Part shown: in pieces, positions 33,581-46,100 of the stretch
Layout of the letters: every line of letters starts with the position of its first letter
Position numbering within the stretch: the first letter of the stretch is position 1
The notes under the pieces: generated by a model
The model's database searches: none
Told to the model about the DNA's origin: nothing
The model's input: the letters and a program-made list of their open reading frames with translations, nothing else
Source of the DNA: Megaleporinus macrocephalus
Taxonomy: Eukaryota; Chordata; Actinopteri; Characiformes; Anostomidae
Assembly (NCBI GenBank): GCA_021613375.1
Contig: JAJQXZ010000045.1
Location: 18,211-82,210, forward strand
Reading direction: 5' to 3'
Length of the DNA: 64,000 nt
Made by a program: the position numbers and the translations under genes

Positions 33581-34350
33581 TAGAGACAAACAACACCTGA
33601 TAGAGACAAACACCCGATGGAAACAAACACCCGATAAAGACAAACACCACCTAATAGAGACAAACAACACCTGATAGAGACAAACAACACCTGATAGAGA
33701 CAAACACCCGATGGAGACAAACACCCGATGAAGACAAACACCTGATAGAGACAAAAACCCGATGAAGACAAACACCCGATGAAGACAAACACTACCTGAT
33801 AGAGACAAACACCTGATGTAAACAAACACCCGATGAAGACAAACACCTGATGAAGACAAACACCTGATGAAGACAAACACCACCTGATAAAGACAAACAC
33901 CACCTGATAAAGACAAACAACACCCGATGGAGACAAACACCTGATAGAGAAAAACACCCAATGAAGACAACCACCACCTGATAAAGACAAACAACACCCG
34001 ATGGAGACAAACACCCGATGAAGACAAACACCTATTGAAGACAAACACTACCTGATAAAGACAAACAACACCAGATAGAGACGAAACACCCGATGAAGAC
34101 AAACACCCGATGAAGACAAACACCTGATGGAGACAAACACCCGATGAAGACAAACACCCATTAAAGACAAACACCACCTGATAAAGACAAACACCCGATG
34201 GAGACAAACACCCGATGTAGACAAACACCTGATAGAGACAAACACCCGATGAAGACAAACACCACCTGATAGAGACAAACACCCGATGGAGACAAACACC
34301 TGATGTAGACAAACACCCGATAAAGACAAACACACGGTGAAGACGAACAC
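33581..34350. repeat. minisatellite of GAYRRAGACAAACACC units
   Basis: About 40 imperfect units of 17-24 bp built from AAAGACAAACAC, GATGAAGACAAACACCCGAT and TGATAGAGACAAACACC. One strand is almost free of T runs and strongly purine/C biased. It begins at the stop codon of the preceding gene. The array contains frequent stops on the plus strand. Confidence 0.95.
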
Positions 34351-34844
34351 CTGAAACAACAAGCACAAAAAACACAAACACAAAAAAATGACACACTCAC
34401 ACATAACTGCATGAAAAAAGAAAAAAAGAATAAAATATTAAAATATTAATCTTATGAAATATTAATTAAAATCTCTTGCAGCGTCTTTGTTCTTCATTAT
34501 TACTGTAATGCAGATACTTTACTGAATAACTGGGTGAAAGATACACGGTGTGGGCTAAAGACCCCCAAAAGACCACCTATATCTAAGTAAATGTGTAATA
34601 AGCCCCCTTACAGTTTTATTTCAGGAGAAATATGAATTTTAATAACTAATAATCTCAGAAACTACAGAAAAGGGTTTAAGAGGTTCTACAGTAAATCAGA
34701 CTTTCAGGTGGAACAGTGGTGGTTAGAACAGCGAGGGTTCATGGAGTTCCAGCATGTGTTGTAGCAGTGATGTGAGACTGATAGCATTAGCTTAGCTAGC
34801 GTTAGCTCCACACTGTAATTTTAGTGTACACTGTTGTAGCGGAG
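34351..34844. other. no gene seen
   Basis: AT-rich non-coding sequence with no recognisable repeat or frame. Confidence 0.5.
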
Positions 34845-35045
34845 GGTCACACAGGCCCCTACAGGAGCTTTTAGGACGTCCCGTTCTAAATCCATAGGTG
34901 TTCATATGGAGCAGTTCCACCCTTTTGCAGCTAGAACAGCTTCCACACTTCTGGAACGGCTTTGGAAATTTCTGCTCGTTCATCCAAAAGGAGGTGTGGA
35001 CTTGTCGGTAGGTGGGCGATAAGGACTGTGTAACGAGACCACTGC
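34845..35045. mobile_element. Tc1-type MITE fragment
   Basis: ATAGGTGTTCATATGGAGCA, then CCACCCTTTTGCAGCTAGAA and CAGCTTCCACACTTCTGGAA are conserved words of a very common fish Tc1-like element. Confidence 0.6.
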
Positions 35046-35600
35046 TCATAATTTACTGATCATATCAACATTATTTGCTCCATAACTGATTCTTACAAGG
35101 TTCCCGGTGAACTTCTAACTGATGTAGTTTCACCATCACTACACAATAAAAGTACTGAGATTCACTACACAGTGTTCAGTACCTACACTATGAAGGATTA
35201 GATTCTCCATTACTATTAATTATAGATACAGTTCTCCTCAGCACCACATCATACTGTACTGACTGGAGTTCTTCATGGTGTTGTTTCAATCAGCAGCTTT
35301 AAAAGGTTAATGAACATCTTCATATTTGGTGATGAACAAATTTGCACATCAGTCTACAAACAGCACAACTGCTAAACTACTCCAGTGTTCAGTAGACCAG
35401 CCTGCTGACCTCTCGTCTTAGCATAGAACACATCATGGGTTCTGCAGGAGCATGTGTGCCAGTGTTGGCTCTTCTCTTATTCGGGGGTCCTGTTGAGTGA
35501 AGGGTCGGTCGAACAGACGGCCCACAGAAACATATGGCTGTGTATGTGTCCCACCTCCAAATTTACTTCTGAATATTATTACTACATGATTAAGTAGCTG
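35046..35600. other. no gene seen
   Basis: Unremarkable non-coding sequence. The block 35400-35560 (GGGTTCTGCAGGAGCATG) may be degraded LINE sequence preceding the recognisable part. Confidence 0.4.
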
Positions 35601-35609
35601 CTAATCACC

Positions 35610-36250
35610 AGGTTTTTATGTGTCTGCATATGCTGATGATGTGGTTACTGGGATAACTGGGACAGAGATGTTCATGTTCTAAATGGAATTATCAGTGATT
35701 TTAGTCATGTCTCCTCAGCCAGAGTGAACTGGAAAAGCACAGGCTGATACTGGGGGACTGTGGAGGTGGGGAGCCAACTTTGCCAACTTTGGTTTAGATA
35801 AGAGAGGGTTTTAAATATTTGGGGGGAGTTAGGTGAACAGAGAATAGTTCAGTGGAATTGGGATGGGATCACACAAGCTGTGTGAGACAGGTTAAGAAAG
35901 TGGGAGTGGCTTGCACATAAGATGTCTTTTAGAGGCAAGACTTTAATAGTTAACAATTTGATAGCTTCGTCCCTCTGCCATCGGCTGGCTGTCCTTGAAC
36001 CTCCCCAATTCAGGTGATTCTTGTTGATTGTGTTTGGAATAAACTTCACTGGGTTCAGGGAAGTGTTTTATACTTGCCTAGAGAGGAAGGGGGACAGGGT
36101 CTTATACAGCTGGACAGCAGGAAGGTAACATGTAGACTGCAGTTTATACAGAGACTCCTGTACGGCTCTATAGAAGCCCTGTGGAGACGGGTGGCAAGCT
36201 CCATTCTGCTCAGCTGTCACTCACGCATGGGACGTCCTAAGTCCTGACAA
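35610..36250 (+). mobile_element. L1/Tx1-type LINE ORF2 remnant
   Basis: A reverse-transcriptase catalytic YADD (35629-35640) is followed, through several stops and frame changes, by the C-terminal ORF2 block: NLPNSG at about 35998, then WNKLHWVQGSVLYLPREEGG, QGLIQLDSRK and LQFIQRLLYG (36044-36170). The order and wording are typical of fish L1/Tx1-group LINEs. It is dead and truncated at both ends. Confidence 0.75.
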
Positions 36251-36339
36251 AGAGGATTAAGGAGTCTGGACTGGTCATGCTAAGGCACATGGTGATGACT
36301 GCTGGGGTTATTTTGGACAATGCAGTAGCTTTAAACTAC

Positions 36340-36612
36340 TTAAAGGTGCTGTAGGATACATTCAGCTTTTCACGTCCATTTACACCCTATGATTTGATTA
36401 TCGATGAACACTATTGATTTATTGATTTAAGTTAGTCGAGACTTGCTAGTATGTAACGTTACCTGTACTGGCTGCTTGCTTTCAATCTCCACATCAACAC
36501 AAAGTAAATAAAGTTGTTACTCACTGTGAAACTCTCAGTTTAAGATGATCTGCTTCAACCAGCAGACACTGATACACTCACACAGCATGGCTGCTACTTA
36601 CAGGTTACTTCA
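36340..36612 (-). repeat. dispersed repeat, copy 2 (inverted copy of 10.99-11.28 kb)
   Basis: Reverse complement of 10985-11275 with few differences. It lies 3' of the dead PIM-like copy. Confidence 0.8.
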
Positions 36613-36899
36613 CTTTTACTGAGGTAGCAGTCACACTTCAACTAACCACTAACATTAACACACATAGAAAAAAGTATTATTGTTCCTCTCTGCTGTTTAT
36701 GATCAGCTCCTCTCTCTCTGTAGTTCGCTCTGCTCTTAGCTCAGCTCTTCTACTGAGCACATTCTAATAAAATAGAGACAGGTCCAGTTTAAGACTAGGA
36801 TCATTGTGAAAACAGTCTAAACAAGTGATGCAATTGTGCTAGGATATAAAAGAAGGGTCCAGGAGAGTCCTTTATGAGTTAGGATGGGCCGAGGCTTGC
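36613..36899. other. no gene seen
   Basis: Non-coding spacer between the dispersed repeat and the duplicated segment. Confidence 0.4.
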
Positions 36900-36944
36900 T
36901 ACTATGGCCAAAACACACTTCTGCTTACCTTCAGTTTTTTGGGC

Positions 36945-37195
36945 CCATGTAATATCAGGTTCCTCATGATTGGTCACTCCAGAAAACACGTCTCCACTGC
37001 TCTAGAGTCCAGTGGCAGCATGCTTTACACCGCTGCATCCCATGCTTGGCATTGGTCTTGGTGAGGTAAGGCTTGGATGCTGCTGCTTGGTGATGGAAAC
37101 CCTTTCCATGAAGCTCTTTACACACTGTTCTTGAGCTGGTCTGAAGGCCACATGAAGTTTGGCGGTTTGTAGCAATTTTTAATGTAAGCAAGGTT
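36945..37195 (-). mobile_element. Tc1 transposase fragment
   Basis: The minus-strand frame has VCKELHGKGFHHQAAASKPY, then CKACCHWTLEQWRRVFWSDQ, the middle of a Tc1 transposase from the end of the DNA-binding region to the second catalytic Asp (WSDQ, usually WSDE). A deletion removes the rest; the flanking CATGGGCCCAAAAAACTGAA is shared with 17.4 kb. Confidence 0.8.
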
Positions 37196-37259
37196 TGAGA
37201 TGTACATTTACAGTCTTCTCAAAAGTATTTCATGGGACCCCTAGACTGTTATTATGGTA

Positions 37260-37700
37260 CCCACTTTGGAGAAACCTTGCCAATGATTGACATGCAAGGG
37301 CACTCCATCATGTTTTCTCACCTGGAAGGGCATCTAGCCAGGTACACGTTTATCCCATTCTGAGAGCACATATAGACCACCACATCACATTTAATCCACT
37401 GACAGGACCACCATTTAGAACCATCTCATTCTCACCCATGTACATTCAGTAGACTGCATCACATTTTACCCACTAGAGGGGCTCTTCTCAATTAGAGGGG
37501 CACCTACACAGGTACTGCATCATGTACCATTGTAGGACAACACTGTAGTGTACTGCATCACGTTCTACCCACTGGAGGGGCTCTTCTTAATTACTGCAAA
37601 GGGCACCCTTTTGTACACTGTCTAGTAGGGGTGCAGTAGAGGACACCTAATGATGCACCCTTCTCTATTGGAAAGGTAACCCTATAAGACCACTCATATA
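37260..37700. repeat. low-copy internal repeats
   Basis: The 39-bp word TGCATCACRTTYTACCCACT followed by RGAGGGGCTCTTCT occurs at about 37456 and 37555, with diverged half-copies around. It is non-coding and unclassified. Confidence 0.5.
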
Positions 37701-38247
37701 GACAGATGATCAATCAATCAATCTGTCACGCTGTATCCTAAACCACATCCACACACCTTTGTGATCCTAATAAAGACCTGGATGTGGTTTATAAGAAGTT
37801 TTGATAATAGATTCTTTACAAAAACTATTTGGAATATTTGGGTGTCTATTGAGTTCTAGTCTTGCTTAACAACATCAGCTTCATCACTCCAGTTCTAAAC
37901 TAAAAAAGGAAAAATGTGTTCTCCTAACATGTTCTAGCTGATCTACTACATCTGGATTAAACATCACTACTTTATGTTACTTTAAAGTTAATAAAATAAT
38001 GGTACTCAAGAGAAGGAACTAAGTTATGAGTATTGAAATACGAGTAATGAATCAAGAGTAACAAATTAAAGGCACTGGATGAAAAAAGAAACACAATGAA
38101 GGTGTTAAAAATGGATGTATTTAATGAAGGGAAATAAAAAGGAGGAATTAAATCAGCTGGTTGGCAGTGGTCACTGCAGCCAGGGGTGCTGCAAGATGTC
38201 ACAGAGAGAGGGTCTTCTCTGAGGCCGCTTGTCCAGACAGCTCTTTA

Positions 38248-38936
38248 TTCAAGTTTCAAGTTTCAAGTTTATTTGTTATTTGCACATCATGTCAGGACAT
38301 AACATGCATTGAAATGCTTGAGGTGAGGCTCAGATAAACTCTACAGCAGGGCAGCATTATAAATGTAAAACAGTGCAAACTTACAATAAATAAACAATAT
38401 TAAAGTAAAAATAAGCTAGAAAATATACATATAGTTATAACTGAAATATATAAAGGACTATACAAAACATACACAAGATATAAACATAAGATATACAGGA
38501 GGACATCTGTGAAAAATGTTGCATAGGCAGGTTCTAAGTAGATATATCTATCTATTTAAAGTGACTTAGTGATATTGTCCATAGCAGCGATATCAGAATA
38601 AATAATATAAAGTGAACAATGTAGCAGTGGCCGAGTGAACGGTATTGGGGTCTTTCAGCCTCACAGTATGTTCAGAAGCCTGAGAGCCTGTGGGTAGAAG
38701 CTGTTCAGTAGGCGGATTGTTTTGGCCTGGATGCTGTGGAATCTCCTGCCTGATGGCAGTATAGTGAACAGGCCGTGTGCTGGGTGACCTCTGTCTAACC
38801 TGATCTTTTGGATTTTCCTCAGGCACCGGGACTGGTAGATGTCCTGTAAGGCTGGTAGTTTGTTCCTCAGGCAGCGGGACTGATAGATGTCCTGTAAGGC
38901 TGGTAGTTTGTTGCCTATGATGTATTCTGCTGTCCT
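38248..38936 (-). mobile_element. 5'-truncated CR1/L2/Rex-type LINE inserted in exon 6
   Basis: The minus strand encodes the C-terminal end of LINE ORF2: LPALQDIYQSRCLR (twice, as a 48-bp tandem duplication), then HPAHGLFTILPSGRRFHSIQ and LLNSFYPQALRLLN, then a stop, a 3' untranslated region of about 400 bp and a short tail of (ACTTGAA)n. Comparison with the intact PIM-like exon fixes the insertion between GGTCTG and TAAAGAG. Confidence 0.85.
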
Positions 38937-38999
38937 CAGACCCTCAGCCTCTGCAGAGACACAGAAACAGGTTTGGTCAGAACTGTGTGTTTCTTTGTG

Positions 39000-39367
<368 letters not shown>

Positions 39368-40631
39368 TTAAGCACTCCTCTCTGGGTGAAGGTGCTTCTG
39401 AACAAGTACATGAACAAGTGTGACTCTGCAGAATGTTGTGTGTGGACACTTACCTGGGGACAGGTGAGCTGGTCTGTAGAAATCATTGGAAACGATTTCT
39501 GTGGAGAACCTAAAGGGCACCAATCCAGTGAGCATGTTGTACAGCACGACTCTGATCTGCCACACTGTGGACGGCTCAGCCTGGATGGACCCCTGCAGGA
39601 ACCACTCAGGAGGACTGTAGTACAGTGTTCCTTTAAAGTACAACAATCACAGTGAGTGGACACGTGTGGACGTTTAGAGGGTCTAACATGATAACTACAT
39701 CATTAGTGGTCCGTTATGACTAATGTACTAGATTTAAATAGCTGCTTTATGAGAATCAAACCTCCGAATCCACAGTAGCTGCTGTGGGGGTCTTCCTTCA
39801 AGAAGCAGCCACAGCCGAAGTCCAGCACGAGGACCCTCAGGGTCCATCTGTACCAGGATGTTTTCTGGTTTTAAGTCGAGGTGCAGGACCCCTTTAGAGT
39901 GGATGGAGATCATTCCCTCCACCAGCTGCCTCAGGATGACCTACAGTATGAAAGAGAGGATGAAGCTACAGTGGAGAGACATGCAGGAGCTCATAAAGAG
40001 AAAGAGTCAGAGAAAACTGATTGTTTACTATGTTTATAAATATATGATCTGATATTTCTATATAGATTAGATCTGATCACTGTGTATAAAGCTCCTTACT
40101 GTATTCCTGCATGATGGACTTCTGTACTGTGTGTATTGGCTGCTTAAACTAACTGCAGGTGTCACTTGTACATACATACTTGTAGTCTGTTTGGGGTTAA
40201 AGGGGGAAACTGTGTTTGTGGATCTGAAATGAAATCCAGGCTCAGTAGGTGAGGGAGTGTTTTTCAGACCTTGGCTTCCTCCTCCTAACCCTCCTCCAAG
40301 CAACCTCCTTTGCTATCGAGGTACTTGAACAGGTCCATGGAGGTCACTGGCCGCTCCATCACTATGACCAGCTCGTCCTCCAGCTCGTAATTGTCCAGCA
40401 GTGCAACAGAAACCCCTTCAGCCTCACCCACCATCTCCATCAGCACCATTTCCAGTGGCCAATCCTTCTCTTCTCCATCCACAACCTATAACAGAACACA
40501 CTGTTCCACATAGTGCTCCTCCAGACTTCAGCACACTCCTACCCTGTTGTTATTTTTTATACTTTGTTCCTCCCATACAATCTTATTCAGTTTCATCTCT
40601 ACACAAGCTCCACACTACTGATAACAGAATA

Positions 40632-40664
40632 GTGTGTGTGTGTGTGTGTGTGTGGGTGTGTGTG
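40632..40664. repeat. (GT)n microsatellite at the left border of the SET-recombinase element
   Basis: This corresponds to the (CA)n of intron 2 in the intact PIM-like gene. The next base starts TTCTTGTAATTA of the element. Confidence 0.9.
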
Positions 40665-40692
40665 TTCTTGTAATTACCCTTTCATGGGGACA
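40665..40692 (+). repeat. left 28-bp inverted terminal repeat
   Basis: TTCTTGTAATTA, a 7-base variable middle, then ATGGGGACA. It pairs with 53292-53319. Confidence 0.8.
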
Positions 40693-40934
40693 TTGTCATG
40701 TTTACACACCAACCGTATGGGGTCACAAAACCTTATGGGGACCATGGACCCCCTGAAGCAGGTTCAGGACGCTGTAACTAAGTGCCTCTGGATTTTTTTT
40801 AAATTGGCCCACCATGACGGATTGGACCAGAAGTGTGTGTGTGAAGCCGTGCTCCGCAGCAGCCCTGTAGGCCGGAGCGCGAATTGCAAGCTTCAGAGCC
40901 ACACCCGCGCGCCTAACACACTCTGCAAGTCTAA

Positions 40935-41015
40935 TTTATGCAAATGAGCCCTGAGGGGACCCGTGCGCAAGCGCAGTAGTAGTTTGTGGCTCTCGCTTTA
41001 GGGAACATTCTCCAA
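40935..41015 (+). promoter_or_regulatory. probable promoter with octamer and NRF1-type sites
   Basis: An octamer ATGCAAAT lies at 40938-40945 and an NRF1-like palindrome TGCGCAAGCGCA at 40964-40975. About 40 bp later comes a splice donor (CTCCAA followed by GTAAGT, exon end 41015). This CG-richer block inside the element fits a housekeeping or germline promoter for the gene downstream. Confidence 0.5.
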
Positions 41016-41424
41016 GTAAGTTTCCACCATGTGTTTAATAAACTTTAGTGATTTCCCAATGCTTCTAACATCTTTATATCTTTATAAAACTATTATTGAG
41101 TTCATTACAAAATTTACCACGTTGTCGCTCGTGGATAAGCGAGGTTTGGGAGGTTGGTCATACTAAGCTTTCAGTAAGTTAATATAAGTACTTTTGTGTG
41201 TGTGTCTAATATTTTCTACAAAAAGTGAGTTTCAGTCAGAGGTATGTGGTGTTTCAGAGAACGTGGATGCATGTTTGCGTTTGTAAAATGTATTTACATT
41301 ATATTTAAAAGGCTAAAATCAGTGAACGCAGCTAAACTATACAGTCATGCTGTTTAAAGCTTAAAATGGTGGGTGTAGTTTTTGGAGCTGCTCTCACGGA
41401 CCGTAAACACTGATACAGGAACCT

Positions 41425-41521
41425 GAAGAACTACAATTCCCATCACCGCCATAGAGTCCTCCTGGGTGTTGCGCAGGTGCCTCGGCTAATTAGTGTTTTC
41501 TTTCTCGGAGCGCAGTGAAAG
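41425..41521 (+). promoter_or_regulatory. second promoter-like block with ACTACAATTCCCA motif and donor
   Basis: ACTACAATTCCCAT at 41430-41443 matches the core of the ZNF143/THAP11 promoter motif. A donor follows at 41521 (AAAG followed by GTAAGAA). It may be an alternative first exon of the SET-recombinase gene. Confidence 0.45.
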
Positions 41522-42102
41522 GTAAGAAACACTCAAACTATTCTAACACTTTACTATTTACTCTTCTCTGATTTTATTTATGTGTTTAAAACGATTATAA
41601 AGGAGGTTCTGTACTAGTGGAGTGTTAGCTCATCATAAACAGCAGGACATTCACTTCACCTGGTTTCTCTATAAACACTTAGACTGAGCTGGACAGACAG
41701 CGGCTGAGTTTAAACATCTGGAGAATAAAGTTACTGAGATTAAACCAGTGTGTTGTATCTGAGTGCTGCTAACTGGCGCTAGCTAATTAAAACTCCAACA
41801 CCAGTGTAAACACGGAGCGGTTTGTGTTTAAAACGAGTTTTAACAGCTCCAAACTAAATTTATTACAAGTTCAGATTTACCGGTGTGATTGGTAACTATT
41901 AAAAGTCATATTTAGACGTTCAGCAGACACAGTCCTGCTACTGAAGCAATGCTAACCGTTAGCGTCCGATTGATCTACTCAGAACGAACTTTTTCTGAGT
42001 GACTTGTTAAAACAGGCAGCAGACAGTGACGTAGAGATACAGGATCATCACTGTAGAGCTAGATTACTTCACTCTGCTGACAGTGAAGCTTTAAATCTGA
42101 GA
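41522..42102. other. first intron sequence
   Basis: Non-coding DNA between the putative first exon and the minisatellite. No feature was seen. Confidence 0.4.
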
Positions 42103-42596
42103 GAACTGAGAGAACCAGAACAGCCAGTGTACCGTTTAACTGAGAGAACCAGAACAGACAGTGTACCGTTTAACTGAGAGAACCAGAACGGTCAGTGTAC
42201 CGTTTAACTGAGAGAACCAGAACGGCCAGTGTACCGTTTAACTGAGAGAACCAGAACGGCCAGTGTACCGTTTAACTGAGAGAACCAGAACGGCCAGTGT
42301 ACCGTTTAACTGAGAGAACCAGAACGGCCAGTGTACCGTTTAACTGAGAGAACCAGAACGGCCAGTGTACCGTTTAACTGAGAGAACCAGAACAGACAGT
42401 GTACCGTTTAACTGAGAGAACCAGAACGGCCAGTGTACCGTTTAACTGAGAGAACCAGAACGGCCAGTGTACCGTTTAACTGAGAGAACCAGAACGGTCA
42501 GTGTACCGTTTAACTGAGAGAACCAGAACAGTCAGTGTACCGTTTAACTGAGAGAACCAGAACAGACAGTGTACCGTTTAACTGAGAGAACCTACA
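42103..42596. repeat. 34-bp minisatellite, about 14 copies
   Basis: The unit ACTGAGAGAACCAGAACGGC continued by CAGTGTACCGTTTA is repeated head to tail with no spacers. Variants differ at ACGGCC, ACAGAC and ACGGTC. It sits in the first intron of the SET-recombinase gene. Confidence 0.97.
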
Positions 42597-42666
42597 GAAG
42601 GAATACTCTGTATACTTTTTTTAATCTATCACTGAATGTGTGAATCTAATGTTTCCTTCAGTCGTC

Positions 42667-42708
<42 letters not shown>

Positions 42709-42741
42709 GTAATAATAATAATAATAATAGTAATAATAATA
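42667..42741. repeat. (AAT)n microsatellite
   Basis: About 25 AAT triplets with a few AGT interruptions. Confidence 0.97.
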
Positions 42742-43130
42742 AGGGAGATGTTTTCTGTTTAAAAAGCTGAAGTTTACTTTAAAGCTCTACCTTTTGTTAG
42801 CGTTTTAAAGAAATAGTATTAGAGGAGGAACTTTAGTAGATTGGCATGTCATGTAAGACAGCAGGTACATATTTATATGTATATTTGTGCATAAGATAAT
42901 CTTTATGTAAACAACCAGGGATCTATTTAATGCGTGAGCTCTGTATTTAAAGATGTAGTGGTGGTAATACTAATTGGTAATATTAATTACTAAGTGGTAA
43001 TATTAATTACTAATCAGTTTCACTGTTGCTTTTTCCATATAGTATTGCATTCTAATATTTATGTTTAGAATCTCTGTAATTAATATTATGTTATTTTACT
43101 TGGTTTAGATTTCACAGTAAGATCACATGA

Positions 43131-46100
43131 ATGACAGGAAAAATGCCTCGAAGAGTGAGCCCACTTCAAGATGCCATACATCATGTGATTGTAAAGAGTG
43201 ACAAAACAACAAAGCTTGAAGTGAAGTACATCAATCCCATGAAAGGTAGGATTCGGTTTATGGTTTATACATATAATAATTTGTCATTTCAAATCGGGAT
43301 TATCAACAACATAAGTCTATTCTGTATTTTGTCGGAACACCAGGTTCTCCAGGTTAGAGGTAGTCTAGCTGGTGTAGGTAGTCTCAGTCACTTTAGTATG
43401 TTTTGTTCTGCAAAAATCAAAAAAGGAAAAAGGGGAAACTTTGTGATGAAGCTAGTTTTACAGTGTGTAGTAGAGAGAACTAACAGACAGGTTCCTAAAT
43501 GGTCATTATGTAATGATCTAGATGTTGATTAAAAAGCTGAATATCAGCGTCAAAATGTATGTCTAGCACCATTTGTGATGGAATGTAAAAGACAAGAAGC
43601 CGGCTAATAGGAAGCTGAACTTTAGCATAATAAAAATAAACAGTAACAATCCTATCTGAAGTTTTATGTATGCAGCTACTGATCGCTACCGGATTATTTG
43701 TCATCAATGCAGGACTTTTCACCAGATTTGACCAAAAGTCACAAGAAGTAAATGATCCATCATAATAATAATGCATGTTTCTTACTCTAAATTAGGAGTG
43801 TTTAATTAGAGTCAGTAAGGTCCAGTTAGAGGAGATCTCCTCAGGCCGGTCCAGACAGTCATCATCTCTAACGTGTGTTCTGATTCAGTGGTGTATCCTG
43901 TTTACTGAAGTAGTCTAGTATCAGCATCTTATACCATCAGCTACTGAAACACCAACACACCACACATACTGTTCAGTATATTTCAGTATATTTACTGTTT
44001 AAATACTGAACTGAATTAATTATTTATAAACTAATAATAAATGTTTCTCACTTTAATAAAAACAAGAGCTACATAAAAAAAATAAATAAAAAAAAAACAC
44101 AGAATGATTTTAGTCTCTGTACCTTGCCTGTGTACGCGGATCCGGATCCAGACTGCGGTCCGCCTATTAGTGACCCCTGCTCTAAATACTCCTTCAGGAA
44201 AGAAATGTCGTTTGCAAACAGTGACTTTTCAGTTGGAAATCCTCATTAATGTAGTGAACGACAAAACTTGTCTATGGTTCCGCTGTCCGGCTGGACCACA
44301 TGTCTGTTGTAGCGGCATATTAGTCCACTTGCGACAGCTCGTACAACTCTTACACTTGTTGTACAACTCTGGGACGGCAGTTTATAAATGTAAAATATGT
44401 GTGTGACCGTGTTACTTATAGCATTCCAGATCTGGCGTTGCACCAGTCATGCAGAGCTTCATGATGGCGCTTTAAATGGTAAAACAGATTAGTCACATTG
44501 ACTCGTCTAGTGCAAGAACTGCAAGACACTTGACAAATTACATGCTTTTGGTCAACATCATCCTTTCTTTAGCCGAAATATTTCAGCTTCAGCTGTTGAC
44601 CTGTAAGAATGAGTGGATGTCTTACTTTCTAGTACACGTCACTCACTGCAAACCACAAAAAACATCAACTCCGTGAATCCACTACTGGTGCAAAATAAGT
44701 TACAATTGGGCAGTTGTAATCTTCCGCTGGCAGGTATTTTATGTAAAATAAGAACAGTGTGAATCTATTTCTTGTGTCAAGCAGCAAAAACTGTTTGCTT
44801 TATTTGCCTTAAGCGACATCCCATGTCCTGCAATGTGATTATTGAGCATGTGCACATCATGATGACGATAGGATACATCTTGCAGCCCTAGTTTCTTGTT
44901 AGAAAAGTTTTAGAAATTACATAATGACATCCAGTTAGTAGTTCATACACAAAAAGCATCTGGAGAAGACTATTTCAAGTGGTTTTATGGTTATGATCAA
45001 ACAAGTTATATTAATTGTTTAAATTACAATTTAAATTTTCTTGTTCTAAAGTAGCAAAATAGAAACTGCTTCTTTCACCTGTGCTTGGGATATTCTGGGA
45101 TAGTCAGTTGTGTTAATGTTTATTTTTAATCTGTTGGTTTATTAGTGTTTTTAAGTGGAACAATATCTTAATTTAAATATTTATCAAGCAATAGATTAAT
45201 TAAACTTTAGAGTTGAAAGTACATTGTTGATCCTTATTTACAAAGTAACTGAGCAGTGTTTTTTAATTTTTTGCAGGTTGTGGTGTCTTTGCTCTGGCAC
45301 CATTTTACAAGGGAGATTTTGTGGTTGAGTACAGGGGAGATAGGATTGATTTAAGGCAATCTCAGCGAAGAAGGCGACTCTACCACAGTCTTTGCACTGT
45401 GTTCATGTTTGACTTCAAATGGAAGGGGAAAATGTGGTGGTAAGTTATTAGTTTCATTAGTAGATTTCAAATCGACTGAACCCATGTTATATATAAAACT
45501 ACCACAAAAAGTAAGGAAATTTGTGCTTGGTAGATGATTTCTTAGTTGATGTTTCTTGGCAATAAATCTTATACCTTTGGAAAGCCTGTTAACTTCCATT
45601 TTAAATGGTGCCACATTTGTAAGGAACATGCATTTGTGGGATGAGAAGTAGAGCTAAGTATGTGGGTTGCATCAATGAAAAAATTGCCAAATCTTCTCTG
45701 CCATTGCCAAACAGCTTATTTTGCTGTTGCTATTGACACTTGTTTGGAGCTTCTGGTACCCCCAGGTACCTGATGATGCATTTTAGTACCATAGGCTGTC
45801 TTCTACAGATTTGCAGTCAAGGTTTGCAGGTTGATATGGCCGAGGCTCTCTGCCCCGACAGTCCGGAACAGACTGCATGCAGCCAATCTCCAGTCTCATC
45901 GGGCTACCAGGAGGCTGCTCTTCACCATCAGGCCTGTTTGGGCTGGTGTCAGCAACATGTGCACTGAAGTCTGAACATATGGAGGAACATTTTGTTCAGC
46001 GATGAGTTCAAATGGAAGTTGGATTATAGGGTCAAAGTTTGGAAAAGACGCGAAGAACACTATGCTTGTTGCTGCACCGATAGAGTAACATATTTTGGTG

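Noticed and set aside
33494..34396. 300-codon minus-strand frame across the minisatellite
   Set aside because: It is a translation of the GATGAAGACAAACACC array in the complementary strand. Several overlapping frames are equally open, which is a composition effect.
42103..42596. CRISPR-like array
   Set aside because: The 34-bp units are directly adjacent without unique spacers, and the host is a vertebrate; it is a minisatellite.
44104..44676. Two plus-strand frames of 66-100 codons
   Set aside because: No recognisable domain or conserved composition; at most an old transposon scrap.
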